Shown here piece by piece: positions 26,341 to 36,160 of a DNA stretch of 64,000 nt (positions within the stretch are counted from its first letter, which is position 1; every line of letters begins with the position of its first letter). The translations under genes and the position numbers were made by a program. Source of the stretch: Panax quinquefolius. Taxonomy: Eukaryota > Streptophyta > Magnoliopsida > Apiales > Araliaceae. The DNA is taken from positions 81,583,135 to 81,647,134 of the forward strand of contig CM035166.1 of assembly GCA_020205615.1 (NCBI GenBank), in the 5' to 3' direction. The notes under the pieces were generated by a model, which saw nothing but the letters and a program-made list of their open reading frames with translations, did not search any database and had not been told where the DNA came from.

Positions 26341-27700
26341 TTTTATGAGATGGAGGAAGAAAATGACACACCTAATCAGATGGTTGAGACTAAGGAATCT
26401 AATCCTTTGGCTCCTATAGAAAGTGGGAGTGACATTCTTTCAAGTATTCTTCTATCAAATAAACTGTTATTCAATTGCAAAGAAGTCAAAGAAGCAATAT
26501 TCCACGTCGTCTCTTTGAGATTGAGGAAAATGCTTTTATGGCTTATACGCAAAATCACGAGGAATCTCGATATTACCGAGAAGCTATGTCATCTGTATCA
26601 AGTGAAAAGTGAAAAAATGCAATGAATGAGGAAATGGAATCTATGCGAACTAATCAAGTATGGGACTTGGTTGATCTTCCGAATGGGCAAAAATATGTTG
26701 GGAACAAATGGGTTCTCAAAGTTAAACGCAAGTCGGATGGTTCTATTGAAAGATATAAAGCTCGCCTTGTAGCCAAGGGTTACACTTAGCAAGAATGGAT
26801 TGATTACGTGGAGACTTTCTCAAATGTGGTGAGATTTGCCTCAATCAGTCTCTTATTAGCTATGGTTGCATATTTAGATTTAGAAATATACCAAATGGAC
26901 GTAAAGACGGCGTTTATCAATGGATAACTTGCCGAAGAGATATACATGGAACAATCGGAAGGTTATATTGAAAAAGTTTTTGAGCGCAAAGTTTGCAAGC
27001 TCAAATGTTCCATTTATGGCTTGAAACAAGCATCTAGACAATGGTATCTTCGATTTCTTCGAGCAGTCATTGTGATGGGTTTACGATGATCGAAGAGGAC
27101 CATTGATTATACCTCAAAAGGTCTAATGGAAAGTTTCTTATCCTTTCAATGTATGTTGACCACATTCTATTTGCTGGGAATGATAAGGAGATGATAGTTG
27201 CCACTAAAAGGTGGTTGTCCTCTAACTTTGAAATGAAGGACATTAGAGAAGCATCATATGTTCTTGGAGTAAAGATCTTCAGAGATCGATCAAGAAAGTT
27301 TCTTGGTTTATCCCAAGAGACTTACCTTAAAACGGTTCTTGAATTATTTTAGATGAACAACTGTAAACCCATTAACACTCCTATTTCAAAAGGCCTATTG
27401 GCCCCGAACATTGTCCTACCTCTCCCGAAGAAATTGAGAAAATGTCCCATGTGCGTCCTACCTCTCCCAAAGAAATTGAGAAAATGTCCCATTTTCCATA
27501 CGCTACATCTATTAGAAAGTTAATGTATGTAGTTCAGTGCACACGATCAGACATACCATTTGTTGTTCATATTCTTGGTCGATATCAGTTAAACCTTGGA
27601 ATTTCTCATTGGAAAGCAATTACGAGGATCATGCGGTACTTGAGAGGTATATTAGAATTTCATATCATTAGATATTGTATTAGAATAATTTATCATTTAA
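26341..27700 (+). pseudogene. Copia element A RT and partial RNase H
   Basis: The linker RRLFEIEENAFMAYTQ is followed by RT motifs WVLKVKRKSDGSIERYKARL, DVKTAFING and CKLKCSIYGLKQASRQWY. After frame shifts, MYVDHILFAGND appears near 27149, where the family has the catalytic YVDD, so the second Asp is His. The thumb reads SYVLGVKIFRDRS and GLSQETYL. The connection reads YATSIRKLMYVVQCTRSDI and ends MRYLRGILEFH. At least five stops or shifts occur, and RNase H is cut near 27670. Not functional. Confidence 0.82.
27413..27492 (+). repeat. Tandem duplication, period 42 bp, in element A pol
   Basis: A 38-bp segment from GTCCTACCTCTCCC to AATGTCCCAT is present twice, separated by GTGC, with one base difference. 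The period is a multiple of three, so the frame is kept. Confidence 0.85.
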
Positions 27701-29072
27701 TGCAATATACTTGTTATTTCCCACATTATCTTGATTAACATATGATAAATTGAATTCACACAGTTATTAACAAATAATTACATATTATATATGTATTCTA
27801 GAATTATATGTCTAACAGGTTGATTGGTTCTCTCACACGAGCAATCACCTTTGACGCTTTGTATAGGGAGCAATTGATGTTTTAGATAAATAATCAATTG
27901 GCGCTGAAAAGTGAGCAAATATGAGATATTTCATTTAATTTAACTTTGGATAACGAGCTATTGACGTTTCGGATGGCGATCAATTGACGCTTAGTAGCGA
28001 GGAAAATGATATTTTTTAATATATCGCCTTGGTAAGAAGAAAGATGAGGTTAAGCGTGTTTAACCGAATATGGTAAGTCCCACTATCCATATTAACCTGG
28101 TAAATAACCGGATGTGAAATCTTAGAGTTGGCACTTATAGAAGCAAGCAATTCAAGAATTTGAGTTAGACACTAGAGGAGTGACTGAACTAAGATCTGCA
28201 CGGCATGACTAAAAGACATATGCTCACAAGAGTCAGATTGTCTGCTATGACATGTTATATAGACCTAAAATTTCAAATATGGCGCTTCGAAAAGCGAGCA
28301 ATTTAAAAGTTTGAGTTAGGCACTCGAGGAGTGACTAGACTGAAGTCAACACAACAAGACTATTTAATTAGTACATTGTGATAGTATTACATGAGTTTAG
28401 CAACAAAACAAAGGAATTGAGAAAATGGATCCCTACTTTCTCACTATGTGTTGTCCTTTAAAGGATAAGGTATTCCTTGATTCTGTTTACTAAATACTCT
28501 TTGTGATCTTTGACTATGTTACAAAGAGATGAATTAATGTTGCTACTTTGGTTTCATTTCCTAAAGTCTGGACTATGAGACTATAAGGGGTGATTCTGGG
28601 AAAGCAGTTGATTCAGATTTGAGTAACATTAAGGCAAAGGGAAGACAAGTTATAAATTTCACCATGCTCTGCACTTATTGTCGACAACTATAAAGATTTG
28701 GAAACAGTTTGGAAATGATATAGTAATAAATGAGAAGAAAAACAGACATAGGCCTAAAGGGGTTAAGTACGACTCTGAGGGATTATAGATACTTAATCAA
28801 GTGAAAATTGAAGTTAGTATGAGGTACTCTGAGTTTGAGAGGTTGCATTCCTCAATGCAAACCTTAACAGTTTAGTATGAAGGCTCCCACATTGCATTTT
28901 TTATTATAAAGGGTTGATGTCTCTATTTTGGCCCTAACGGGTTTGATTTAGAGCTCCCGCATTGCAGGTAAACTCAGCGGTTGCACGATTTAGTAACTAA
29001 ACAATTTTTTTCTTTTTGTACTTTTAGACTTTATTGGCTTATATCATGATAACAACATCGTCCTCGCCATGG
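27700..29072 (+). other. Non-coding tail of copia element A
   Basis: No domain is visible. A ~65-bp direct repeat (TTTGAGTTAGRCACT, then GAGGAGTGACT) is present at about 28140-28200 and 28285-28345. The segment 27700-28370 may be a separate unrecognised insertion, because the RNase H frame ends abruptly before it. Confidence 0.4.
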
Positions 29073-29084
29073 GTGAGTGGGAGA
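29073..29084 (+). other. Polypurine tract of copia element A
   Basis: GTGAGTGGGAGA lies directly before the LTR start TGTTGG. This is the usual copia polypurine form. Confidence 0.65.
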
Positions 29085-29201
29085 TGTTGGTTATTAGATC
29101 CAAACCGGTGCGCCCATGGAGCGGTCGACTCGGTGGATACATGGTTCATTGTCTAGATACAATGAATATGTGTATATTCATCTCCATTTATAACTTGGGA
29201 G

Positions 29202-29243
<42 letters not shown>

Positions 29244-29588
29244 TCTTGTTTAATACATATATGAGTTACACTTCTATGTTGGATATAAAAGGAGATGTGT
29301 GCTGATTTTTAGAGGGTGCAAGATAACAATACACACAAGAACATTAGCATAATATTATCTATAAGCCATTAGAGGTCTCATGTTAAGCTAGAAAGTTTGA
29401 AGTTATTTGAACTGTGGAAACTATATTTGGTGCTCGTGATAACATAGTCCAAATTACCGCTGAGTATATTGTTCGTTGAGTACGTGATTCTAGTCGTTCG
29501 TGTTTGTGGGCATACACTTCAATAGGTAACTAGAAAATTCAAAAAAAATCGGTTCATATCCATTGCGTGTATGCTATATAATCTTACA
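29085..29588 (+). repeat. 3' LTR of copia element A
   Basis: It starts TGTTGGTTATTAG after the polypurine tract and probably ends ATCTTACA at 29588, giving ~0.5 kb, a normal copia LTR size. It holds a (TA)n run at 29203-29239. The 5' LTR is not in the window, so the right boundary cannot be confirmed by alignment. Confidence 0.55.
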
Positions 29589-29692
29589 CCATCCTTGGAT
29601 TTTGATTTTTTGCAAGTACAATGTTATTATGATAAATTAGTGCCTCCCCTTAAGGAGGGAAAAAAAGTTTAGGTCACTTGTTTGAATTCGGA

Positions 29693-29843
29693 TCCTCTCC
29701 ATTTCAAATGAATTGGAGAGTCTTCATTTCATGGTCTAGATTTAAAATATGTTGGAATGTGACATCATATTATGATGACAGAAGAAAAATGATGAAGAGA
29801 AATATACAAATAATGGAGACTCTCCATTTCATTTGAAATGATG
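29693..29843. mobile_element. Small inverted-repeat element (MITE)
   Basis: The ends CCATTTCAAATGAATTGGAG and, reverse-complemented from the right, ATTTCAAATGAAATGGAGAG are near-identical over about 25 bp around a 100-bp centre without coding capacity. The superfamily is not clear. Confidence 0.5.
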
Positions 29844-29925
29844 GGAAAAAACTAAATAAATTTACGATAGAAGAGGCATGGGAGAATGGGAAAGCCGAAA
29901 AGGGAGGGGTATGAGCAGAAAGGCT

Positions 29926-30290
29926 AATAATTGTGTTTGGATTAAAGAAATGAACAGAGGATATAATGAAATAATTTTAAGTTATTTAAGCGTATATTTG
30001 GTTGATGGTGGTGGTGGGTATTATCATATAATGACAAAATTATTACATATATTCATCCTTTTCGAATGAATTTTATTTTAACTTCTTCACATGAAATAAA
30101 AAAGCAAAGGGATGAAATAAATTTTCATTATATTGGAATAGTTTATCTTCCAAAATGATAATCAAATACACTGTTTTTATTTTATTTTTTCCTCTATTCT
30201 AATATTCTCTCAATCCAAACGTATAAAATACTTTAAAATCATTTCATTCAGTCCTCTATTTTATTTTTTCAATCCAAATACAACATAAGG
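29926..30290. mobile_element. Tourist-like MITE
   Basis: Terminal inverted repeats of about 55 bp pair: left TTGTGTTTGGATTAAAGAAA, and right, reverse-complemented, GTTGTATTTGGATTGAAAAA. The TTTGGATT termini and A/T-rich 3-bp flanks fit the PIF/Harbinger (Tourist) group. A small plus-strand ORF (29878-30069) overlaps it by chance. Confidence 0.5.
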
Positions 30291-30954
30291 ATTGAATGCT
30301 GCCCAACCTCAAATTATATTTTAAACTTTTGTTTTCATAAGTCTATTTAATTTCCCCTAATTTCTAGGGTTGAGGTTAAATGTCATTAAAAATTGTTGCA
30401 ATTTTTTTTATTAATTGTCCATGAGTGGTTAGTTATTAGTTTGATTCTTACTTATATTTAGTGTGTTGGCATGAATTGTGAATATATAATTCTGTAATTT
30501 TGACTTATAATTTTGAATCTCATTAAAATTTTCTATAATTTTATAATTATTTTAAAATTTATAAAACATTAAATATAATATTAATTGTCTATATTACCCT
30601 TGTATTGAAAAAAAAAAGTGTAACTTATTGGATAGAGAATAGTGAGAGAACCAAAATTATATTTAATACTTGGGGAATATTAGAAACTAAATAATTAATG
30701 CTTATTTGAAATTCTCAAACGACTTATATTAAGGAACAAAAATATTTTTCTAAAACGACTTATATTAAGGAACGGAGTGAGTATAATACTATGTTTTTGA
30801 GTTTGGGATGGAAAAGAAAAGAATGGAAACTTAATTTATAATGGAAAAGAAAAATAGAAAACTTGTATGTTTTATTTCAAGTTGTTAGTGAGTTTATAAA
30901 GAAAAAGAAAAGAAAACTTTAAGTTTCACATTTAAATTACTAAGTTCTCTTGTA
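30291..30954. other. Intergenic, with a Stowaway-like end
   Basis: AT-rich with no gene visible. A duplicated string ACGACTTATATTAAGGAAC occurs at about 30720 and 30757. The second copy continues into GGAGTGAGTATA, which resembles the right end of a Stowaway element. No matching left end was found. Confidence 0.4.
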
Positions 30955-30964
30955 TTAGTTTTAT

Positions 30965-31189
30965 CGGCCAGGATCAAGAGCATTCTTCTTAAATAACATT
31001 CCTCCTTAAATAGCATTCTTTTATTAAAACTACGTCGTTTTTGAGGGACGCGGTGACATTTTTGTTAATACGCGGTGGCATTGTATTTACAAAAATACCA
31101 CCGCGTCCCTCCAAAACGACGTAGTTTTAATAAAAGAATGCTATTTAAGGAGTAATGCTATTTAAGGAGAATGCTCTTGATCCTAACCG
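30965..31189. mobile_element. Mutator-like foldback MITE, 225 bp
   Basis: It is nearly one palindrome: the left arm AGGATCAAGAGCATTCTTCT returns on the right as its complement, and the arms meet around 31080. The 10-bp TSD TTAGTTTTAT is at 30955-30964 and 31190-31199. A 9-10 bp TSD with long inverted repeats is typical of Mutator-like elements. The arms include the GC-richer stretch ACTACGTCGTTTT and GGGACGCGGTG. No coding capacity. Confidence 0.82.
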
Positions 31190-31199
31190 TTAGTTTTAT

Positions 31200-31610
31200 T
31201 ATGTTTCTAATTTAGAGGGTATAATAAGGATTATAAAAGTAAATCTTACATTATTTAGCGAAAATCTTGGATTATATACAGCTGATCAATAAATTTTTAT
31301 TAGAAAATGGAAATAGAAACTTGAGCCATAATATGTTTATGTAATAAAGAACCAAGACATGAGAAAGCAAGCAAATTAAATTGTGATTTTGATATGCTTG
31401 GAATTTGCAGCACAACAGTTACTCCTACTACACAGATTTATGAGTGTATTGACTAAAGCTAGGCAAACCAGAAAAGGAGAGAGAGAGAGAGGTGAAAAGG
31501 ACAATAGATAACTTAGATGTGTGCATGTTCAATAAACAGTAAACACGCCAACCTAAGCAAATGCTGGAGGGGGGTCAAGGGTGTGAAACCACTTATTGCT
31601 TCAACCAGGA

Positions 31611-31612
<2 letters not shown>
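31200..31612. other. Intergenic, nothing recognised
   Basis: No ORF with a recognisable domain is present. A short (GA)n run lies near 31478-31492. Confidence 0.5.

Positions 31613-31655
<43 letters not shown>
31613..31655. repeat. (TA)n microsatellite
   Basis: A TA run of about 43 bp abuts the foldback element that follows. A sister run lies on its other side at 31904-31961. Confidence 0.9.
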
Positions 31656-31657
<2 letters not shown>

Positions 31658-31897
31658 CACGGTTCCAGTTCGGATTATCGGACTTTCTTAAAATACGAAC
31701 TTTTTTTTTCTTTACTTTTTTTGTTTAAAACAACTAAAAAAAATGTTTAATATTTTATGGAATTGAAATTTTTCCATAATACAGTATTTTGAGCGTGATT
31801 TGGATACATATAACAAAATATTAAACTTTTTATAGTTGTTTTAAAAAAACAAAAAATAAATAATAAATTCAATTTTAAGAAAGTCGGACTTGATATG

Positions 31898-31903
<6 letters not shown>
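31656..31903. mobile_element. Foldback element between two (TA)n tracts
   Basis: Arms of about 75 bp pair: GACTTTCTTAAAAT and TAAAACAACTA on the left return as complements on the right, with GTGATTTGGATACATATAAC in the centre. The same central string (AATTTGGATACATATAAG) occurs in the foldback inside the WIP intron, so the two are related. Confidence 0.55.

Positions 31904-31961
<58 letters not shown>
31904..31961. repeat. (TA)n microsatellite
   Basis: A TA run of about 58 bp. ORFs that read through it give Tyr-Ile repeats and are not genes. Confidence 0.92.
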
Positions 31962-31964
<3 letters not shown>

Positions 31965-31989
31965 ATATCACAGTATATCTATCTTCTTT

Positions 31990-32310
31990 ACTACGCTGCT
32001 TACCCACTTTAGGTGACAGTTTCGATCATACAACCGTAAATCTATACTTTTAGCGACGCTATATATTGTCCGTCGCTAAAAGTATAGACGACTGTATTAT
32101 AACAAAACCGTCGTCTAAAAAGAGTAGACGGTGAGTAAGAAGAAAAAGTATCTGACTTGATCGGGACCGTATATATATATATATGAAAAATATATGTACA
32201 CAGCTGTGTAGTACACACTCCACTATGGCGACGGTTTTTTGAGTTATAACGACGATTTCACTCGTCGCCATAGCTATTTTTGGGATCTGACTGACGGTGA
32301 GTCGAATCAT
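31990..32310. mobile_element. CACTA-like non-autonomous fragments
   Basis: Pairs of TAGCGACG-type motifs and their complements (CGTCGCTAAAAGTATAGACG at about 32072; GGCGACGG ... CGTCGCC hairpin at 32226-32270) recall subterminal repeats of CACTA elements. Similar pieces lie at 37790-37925. Complete ends and a 3-bp TSD were not found. Confidence 0.4.
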
Positions 32311-32321
32311 GTATTACATAC

Positions 32322-32323
<2 letters not shown>

Positions 32324-32367
<44 letters not shown>
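32324..32367. repeat. (TA)n microsatellite
   Basis: A TA run of about 44 bp with AT-rich flanks. Confidence 0.9.
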
Positions 32368-32374
<7 letters not shown>

Positions 32375-32426
32375 GGAGGTGCATAACTATACAAGTTCCA
32401 AATTTATACAGTCTATGATGATAGGG

Positions 32427-32531
32427 TTAAGTCACACTACGATCGTAGAGTAATCACTCTACTACCGTAGAAACGTAGAGTGAATCCTCAGATCGTAGAG
32501 TGACTACTCTACGATCGTAAAGTGACTTAAC
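32427..32531. repeat. Inverted repeat with CGATCGTAGAGT arms
   Basis: The left arm GTTAAGTCACACTACGATCG continuing to ACTCTAC pairs with the right arm ending ACGATCGTAAAGTGACTTAA. Each arm is about 37 bp with one or two mismatches around a centre of ~30 bp that repeats CGTAGAGTGA. No TSD identified. Confidence 0.7.
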
Positions 32532-32654
32532 TCTAAAATCGTAGACCGTGTACATTTAGGAGCATGTACAGTTGTGCAGCTCCATTAATTCCATATATAT
32601 ATAGCTCGGCTCTCTCAAGCAAACTGGAGGGAGATAACTAAGAAATAACCAGAA

Positions 32655-32826
32655 ATTTATAGCGATGGTTTTTCCGTCGTTCGTTATAGCGATAAAAACG
32701 GCTTTCATCTTATATATGATTTAAAAACACCGTCCCTATAGCCGGTGGTTTTCACCGTCATTATACATCTACAGCGACACTTTTATTGTAAAAATAATAA
32801 AAAATATTACGAATTTAACAATTCCC
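32655..32826. mobile_element. Truncated copy of the 154-bp Mutator-like MITE
   Basis: The right end (CTACAGCGACACTTTTATTG to TTTAACAATTCC) matches the right end of the intact copy at 40131-40284. The left end is different and no TSD is visible. A short (TA)n run follows. Confidence 0.5.
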
Positions 32827-32858
<32 letters not shown>

Positions 32859-33235
32859 TACACTAACAATAACACAAATTAAGGTCTCTTTCTTTCTTTT
32901 GGAGACAACCTGCAGTTAATTTTTGTCCGTCTGCCTTTTCCAGCTTTCTTCTTTTATTACTGCCTTCAATCATTTTAAGTTTAATTAGTAATTAACGTTT
33001 TAGATAGAAGAAAACACATAATAAATGTAATTAGTATTTTATCAAATTAATTAAAATTGAATACAAAATCGTAATGTCATCCTTTTTTCATTAGAAAGAT
33101 AAATTAGAAAAACAAATTAGTACTTAATATTGAGGTATAATATAAAAAACTAATTAAATCACTAGTTCATAAACGAGAGATAAAAATAAACAAATTTTTC
33201 TCTCTAAAAAAGGTTGATATAAAGGATAGGAGGAA

Positions 33236-33389
33236 AAAAATTGATATTTCCACATGATTTTGTGATAGTTATAGTATATGAAATGCGTCGTTATAGATGT
33301 ATAACAACAATTTTTTATTGTTACTATACATTTATAATGACACTTTTCATATAAAAATATCAAAAAATCGAGTGAAAATATCAATTTCC
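33236..33389. mobile_element. 154-bp Mutator-like MITE upstream of the WIP gene
   Basis: The left end AATTGATATTTCCAC pairs with the right end GTGAAAATATCAATT. The 9-bp TSD TAGGAGGAA is at 33227-33235 and 33390-33398. It has the same length as the copy at 40131-40284 and a similar centre (GCGTCGTTATAGATGTATAA versus GTCGTTATACACCTATAG). Its right end lies 209 bp before the WIP start codon, so it is probably inside or next to the promoter. Confidence 0.75.
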
Positions 33390-33398
33390 TAGGAGGAA

Positions 33399-33598
33399 AT
33401 ATCTTGGTAGTTTTTACTAGCTACCAAAAGTTTATCTTCTAGAGTTCTAGTCCCTCACTCTGTCCTCATATTACTATTCTATATCTCTCTTTCTCTCTCT
33501 TTGTATATATCTCTTTCATTCTTGGGAATCAAATTACACCAAACATTCCACAAAATCTACTCAAGAACATTTCATATATACCTCAAATATCTATAACA
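33399..33598 (+). promoter_or_regulatory. Proximal promoter and 5' UTR of the WIP gene
   Basis: A TATA-like TTCTATATCTC lies near 33478. It is followed by a CT-rich stretch (TCTCTCTTTCTCTCTCT near 33482-33500), a common feature of plant 5' leaders, and then an A/C-rich leader. The start context is AACAATGGC, which is favourable in plants. The transcription start is not determined here. Confidence 0.45.
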
Positions 33599-34138
33599 AT
33601 GGCAGAACCTTACTCAAATTTCTACACTAAGTTGTTCAACTTCATCCCTCTCCATTCGCATTTTTCTCATCAGCCCTTCAACTTATCAACCACTCAAAAT
33701 CAACCCATATCATCATCTCATTCTCCTCACAGAGAAGCCCTTCTTCTCCTTAACACCTTAAGCAGCCAAACAAGAGAAAACCATGAGTCCTCCTTATGCA
33801 GCTTTCCCATGGAAGTTCAACACAATATCATGTCCAAGAATGAGAGTCACTTTTCTACAAGTCATGTTGTCGATGAAAGTCATGTGACTGTAGCTCTACA
33901 AATAGGGCTCCCAGACCCTAACCCTAGCCCTAGCCCTAGCCCTAATTCTGATTTGGTACATCCAATTGAAGAGACAATGGATAAGGAATCAAGTGTTAAT
34001 GTACTTTCTGGGTTACCTTTAAACAAGATAAACAAGGGTCAGTACTGGATCCCTAACCCTACACAGATTCTCATTGGTCCAACTCAGTTTTCATGTCCAG
34101 TTTGTTGCAAGAACTTTAATAGATACAACAACCTCTAG
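33599..34138 (+). CDS. WIP2: WIP zinc-finger protein, exon 1, ending in TAG
   Basis: WIP-family C2H2 proteins are nuclear transcription factors of plants; NTT/WIP2 of Arabidopsis acts in transmitting tract, fruit and root development. Exon 1 codes 179 residues: [13 protein letters not shown] start, [12 protein letters not shown] (43-54), the family's N-terminal [10 protein letters not shown] (96-105), a Pro/Ser repeat (106-117), then the WIP domain start NKGQYWIP (145-152), [17 protein letters not shown] with Cys166 and Cys169 of finger 1, and NRYNNL. Codon 180 (34136-34138) is TAG. In relatives it is CAG (Gln), the last codon before a phase-0 intron, and the donor GTAATC follows at 34139. 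As read, translation stops before the His pair of finger 1. The cause is unresolved: a true nonsense change, or a base error. WIP2 is chosen over WIP4/WIP5 from the N terminus; the subgroup is moderately sure, the family very sure. Confidence 0.88.
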   Translation: MAEPYSNFYTKLFNFIPLHSHFSHQPFNLSTTQNQPISSSHSPHREALLLLNTLSSQTRENHESSLCSFPMEVQHNIMSKNESHFSTSHVVDESHVTVALQIGLPDPNPSPSPSPNSDLVHPIEETMDKESSVNVLSGLPLNKINKGQYWIPNPTQILIGPTQFSCPVCCKNFNRYNNL

Positions 34139-34886
34139 GTAATCTTTATATGTTTCCTCAATAATTAATTTCTTGATCCACATAATTTTATAGGTTTTCT
34201 AATTAATTAGTCCCACTGCAGTTCAAATATTTTATATGAATTTTTACTAAATATATATTAGAGTTTTGTGCTATCATTTTTTAATATAATTTAATTAGTA
34301 ATTCTGAAGACTAAATATTCTTTTTTTTACTTCTTTAAATATATATTATGCTCTTTAGAAAACTTTTTATTTGATTCCTTGAAATGTGTGTTTTAAATAA
34401 ATATAAGTGAAATTCAGAATAATTATACGTTAATTGCCTGATCATTATCCATTAAGAAGCCACTAATGGTAGTTCTTCACCTAAATTCTTTATTTGAGTA
34501 CATAGCCCTTTTGGGTTCTTTTCTTTCCTTCAGAATTTCTTGTTTTCTCGTTCATTTTATAATTGATTTATTATGTACGTACAAAGAATTTGATCGGATA
34601 ATTGAAGTTAATTACTTTCTCTGTTTCAAAATTAGAGATAAATTAGCATCAGTTAGTTCAGAGATAATTTCATCACCTTTACTAGCAAAACTGACAATTT
34701 ATAGTCTTTTAATTGAACACTGTTGACACTAGAATTTATTTACTATTTTTCACTATTTTATGAAAGTTAATGGCGTGCTTAAAGCAACATTTCCAGTACC
34801 AATAATAGCATCAACGTATTTCATGTTTTTAATTTGTTATTTTTAATAAATTTTTTTAATAAAAACCCATCAATCTTTACTTAATA

Positions 34887-35161
34887 CTCCCTCCGTTCTT
34901 TTTCATTTCTCCTTTTAGAGTGAATTTTTTTCCTTTTTATTTGTAGGTTGTAAATTTTAATGAAGCATTAATTACTTATTTTGCCATATTATCACTACAT
35001 TAAATATTAATTTGTTTATCTTTCATCTTTAATTTCTTATGAATTTTGAAGGATAATATTAAAGATTTATACTCATTTTAATCAATTAGATAAATCATTA
35101 AATGTATTCTTAATTTTTGTTAGTTTCTTCTAAACCATCTATTTAAAAGAAATGGAGGGAG
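34887..35161. mobile_element. Stowaway-like MITE in the WIP intron
   Basis: The ends CTCCCTCCGTTC and GAAATGGAGGGAG are the usual Stowaway (Tc1/mariner) termini, flanked by the TSD TA at 34885-34886 and 35162-35163. 275 bp, no coding capacity. Confidence 0.85.
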
Positions 35162-35191
35162 TATGTTCTTTGGACAACCAATTTATCTTGA

Positions 35192-35248
<57 letters not shown>

Positions 35249-35249
35249 T
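35192..35249. repeat. (AAT)n microsatellite
   Basis: An uninterrupted AAT run of about 19 units lies just right of the Stowaway element in the WIP intron. Confidence 0.9.
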
Positions 35250-35917
35250 TCACCTGGCCATTCATGCATTGTTCCTATAATCCTATTGCATGTTACTTTG
35301 AAGTTTGTGATACCTGCCTAAATGAATTTGCTGGTGGGTAAAATCTAATACTGACAAAATTACATAACTGCATGTGTTTCATTGATTCAGATTATTGTCA
35401 TAAGTTCTGTCAATTAAAAACCACCTCCTCAGATTATTATTAAAGCATCCCTCATATCTGCTCTTTTAGTACTGTAGACCCTGCATATAGACTGAAGATA
35501 TCTGTTGTTTTATCTCAGAGTTAAATCATCTTCACCATTGCCCTTGATTCAACTAAGTAATTAAATAATGTTCTTGTTCTTTGACTGCCAGTAATTAACT
35601 TTTTATCTCAAGTTTGACTGAAGTACTTTAACTTTTGATTTATTTATTGTCTCATGTGCTTATAATATTCATTTAAAAAACAGATTTGTTTTTTCTTCAT
35701 ATGTTTTGGTAATGGCTGCAATGCCTTTTCACATTGATTATTACTTTTCCTCTCATGAGTAAATAGTCAATACAACGGTGTTTAACATTTTTAGTTATCA
35801 TACTGTGTCTATTTTTCTCATTATGTAATAACTAATCAGAGATAAAGAAAAGTCATGGTAATGACAAATATACACACATATATGGTGATAAACAAGGATA
35901 TCTTCATTAAAATATAC

Positions 35918-36160
35918 TTTATCCCTATCAAAATATAGAATCAAGTTTGATTTTTAAAGTTAATATGATACATTTTAAAGTCAAAATTTACGTCAATACA
36001 TTTAATTAATTTTAGTTAATACAATAATAAATATTATAAATTATCTAAAAAATACTACTAATTATAAAATTTATTTTATTCTTATTATATGAGTTTAGAG
36101 TTTGTAAATACTGACTTTTATAAAATAATAACAATCTTATAATTTGAAAGTGATGGAGTA
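35918..36160. mobile_element. Decayed Stowaway-like MITE in the WIP intron
   Basis: The left end CTTTATCCCTATCAAAATA and right end ATTTGAAAGTGATGGAGTA are weakly inverted copies, with TA at both borders. It is more diverged than the element at 34887. Confidence 0.5.

Larger units (their letters stand above)
5311..29588 (+). mobile_element. Ty1/copia element A, broken by nested insertions
   Basis: The pieces read in one order on the plus strand: gag (5311-5790), gag end and protease start (15137-15499), protease end and GAG_pre-integrase (25820-26340), RT and part of RNase H (26340-27700), tail and 3' LTR (to 29588). The frame continues exactly across the removed insertions: '..CKGKP' joins 'KRIYN..' across 5790/15137, and '..IGNNSS' joins 'ADMLG..' across 15499/25820. 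The 5' LTR and gag start are missing. Most of the integrase core is deleted near 26335. The order protease-integrase-RT marks Ty1/copia. Confidence 0.85.

Noticed and set aside
31747..32007. ORFs encoding long Tyr-Ile runs (also near 31517, 37833, 37934, 41137, 41417)
   Set aside because: They are translations of (TA)n or (CT)n tracts on either strand, with no conserved sequence outside the repeat.
33915..33947. Interstitial telomere insertion
   Set aside because: The repeat is short, in frame, and encodes a Pro/Ser run in an already Pro/Ser-rich region, so a coding repeat is simpler.
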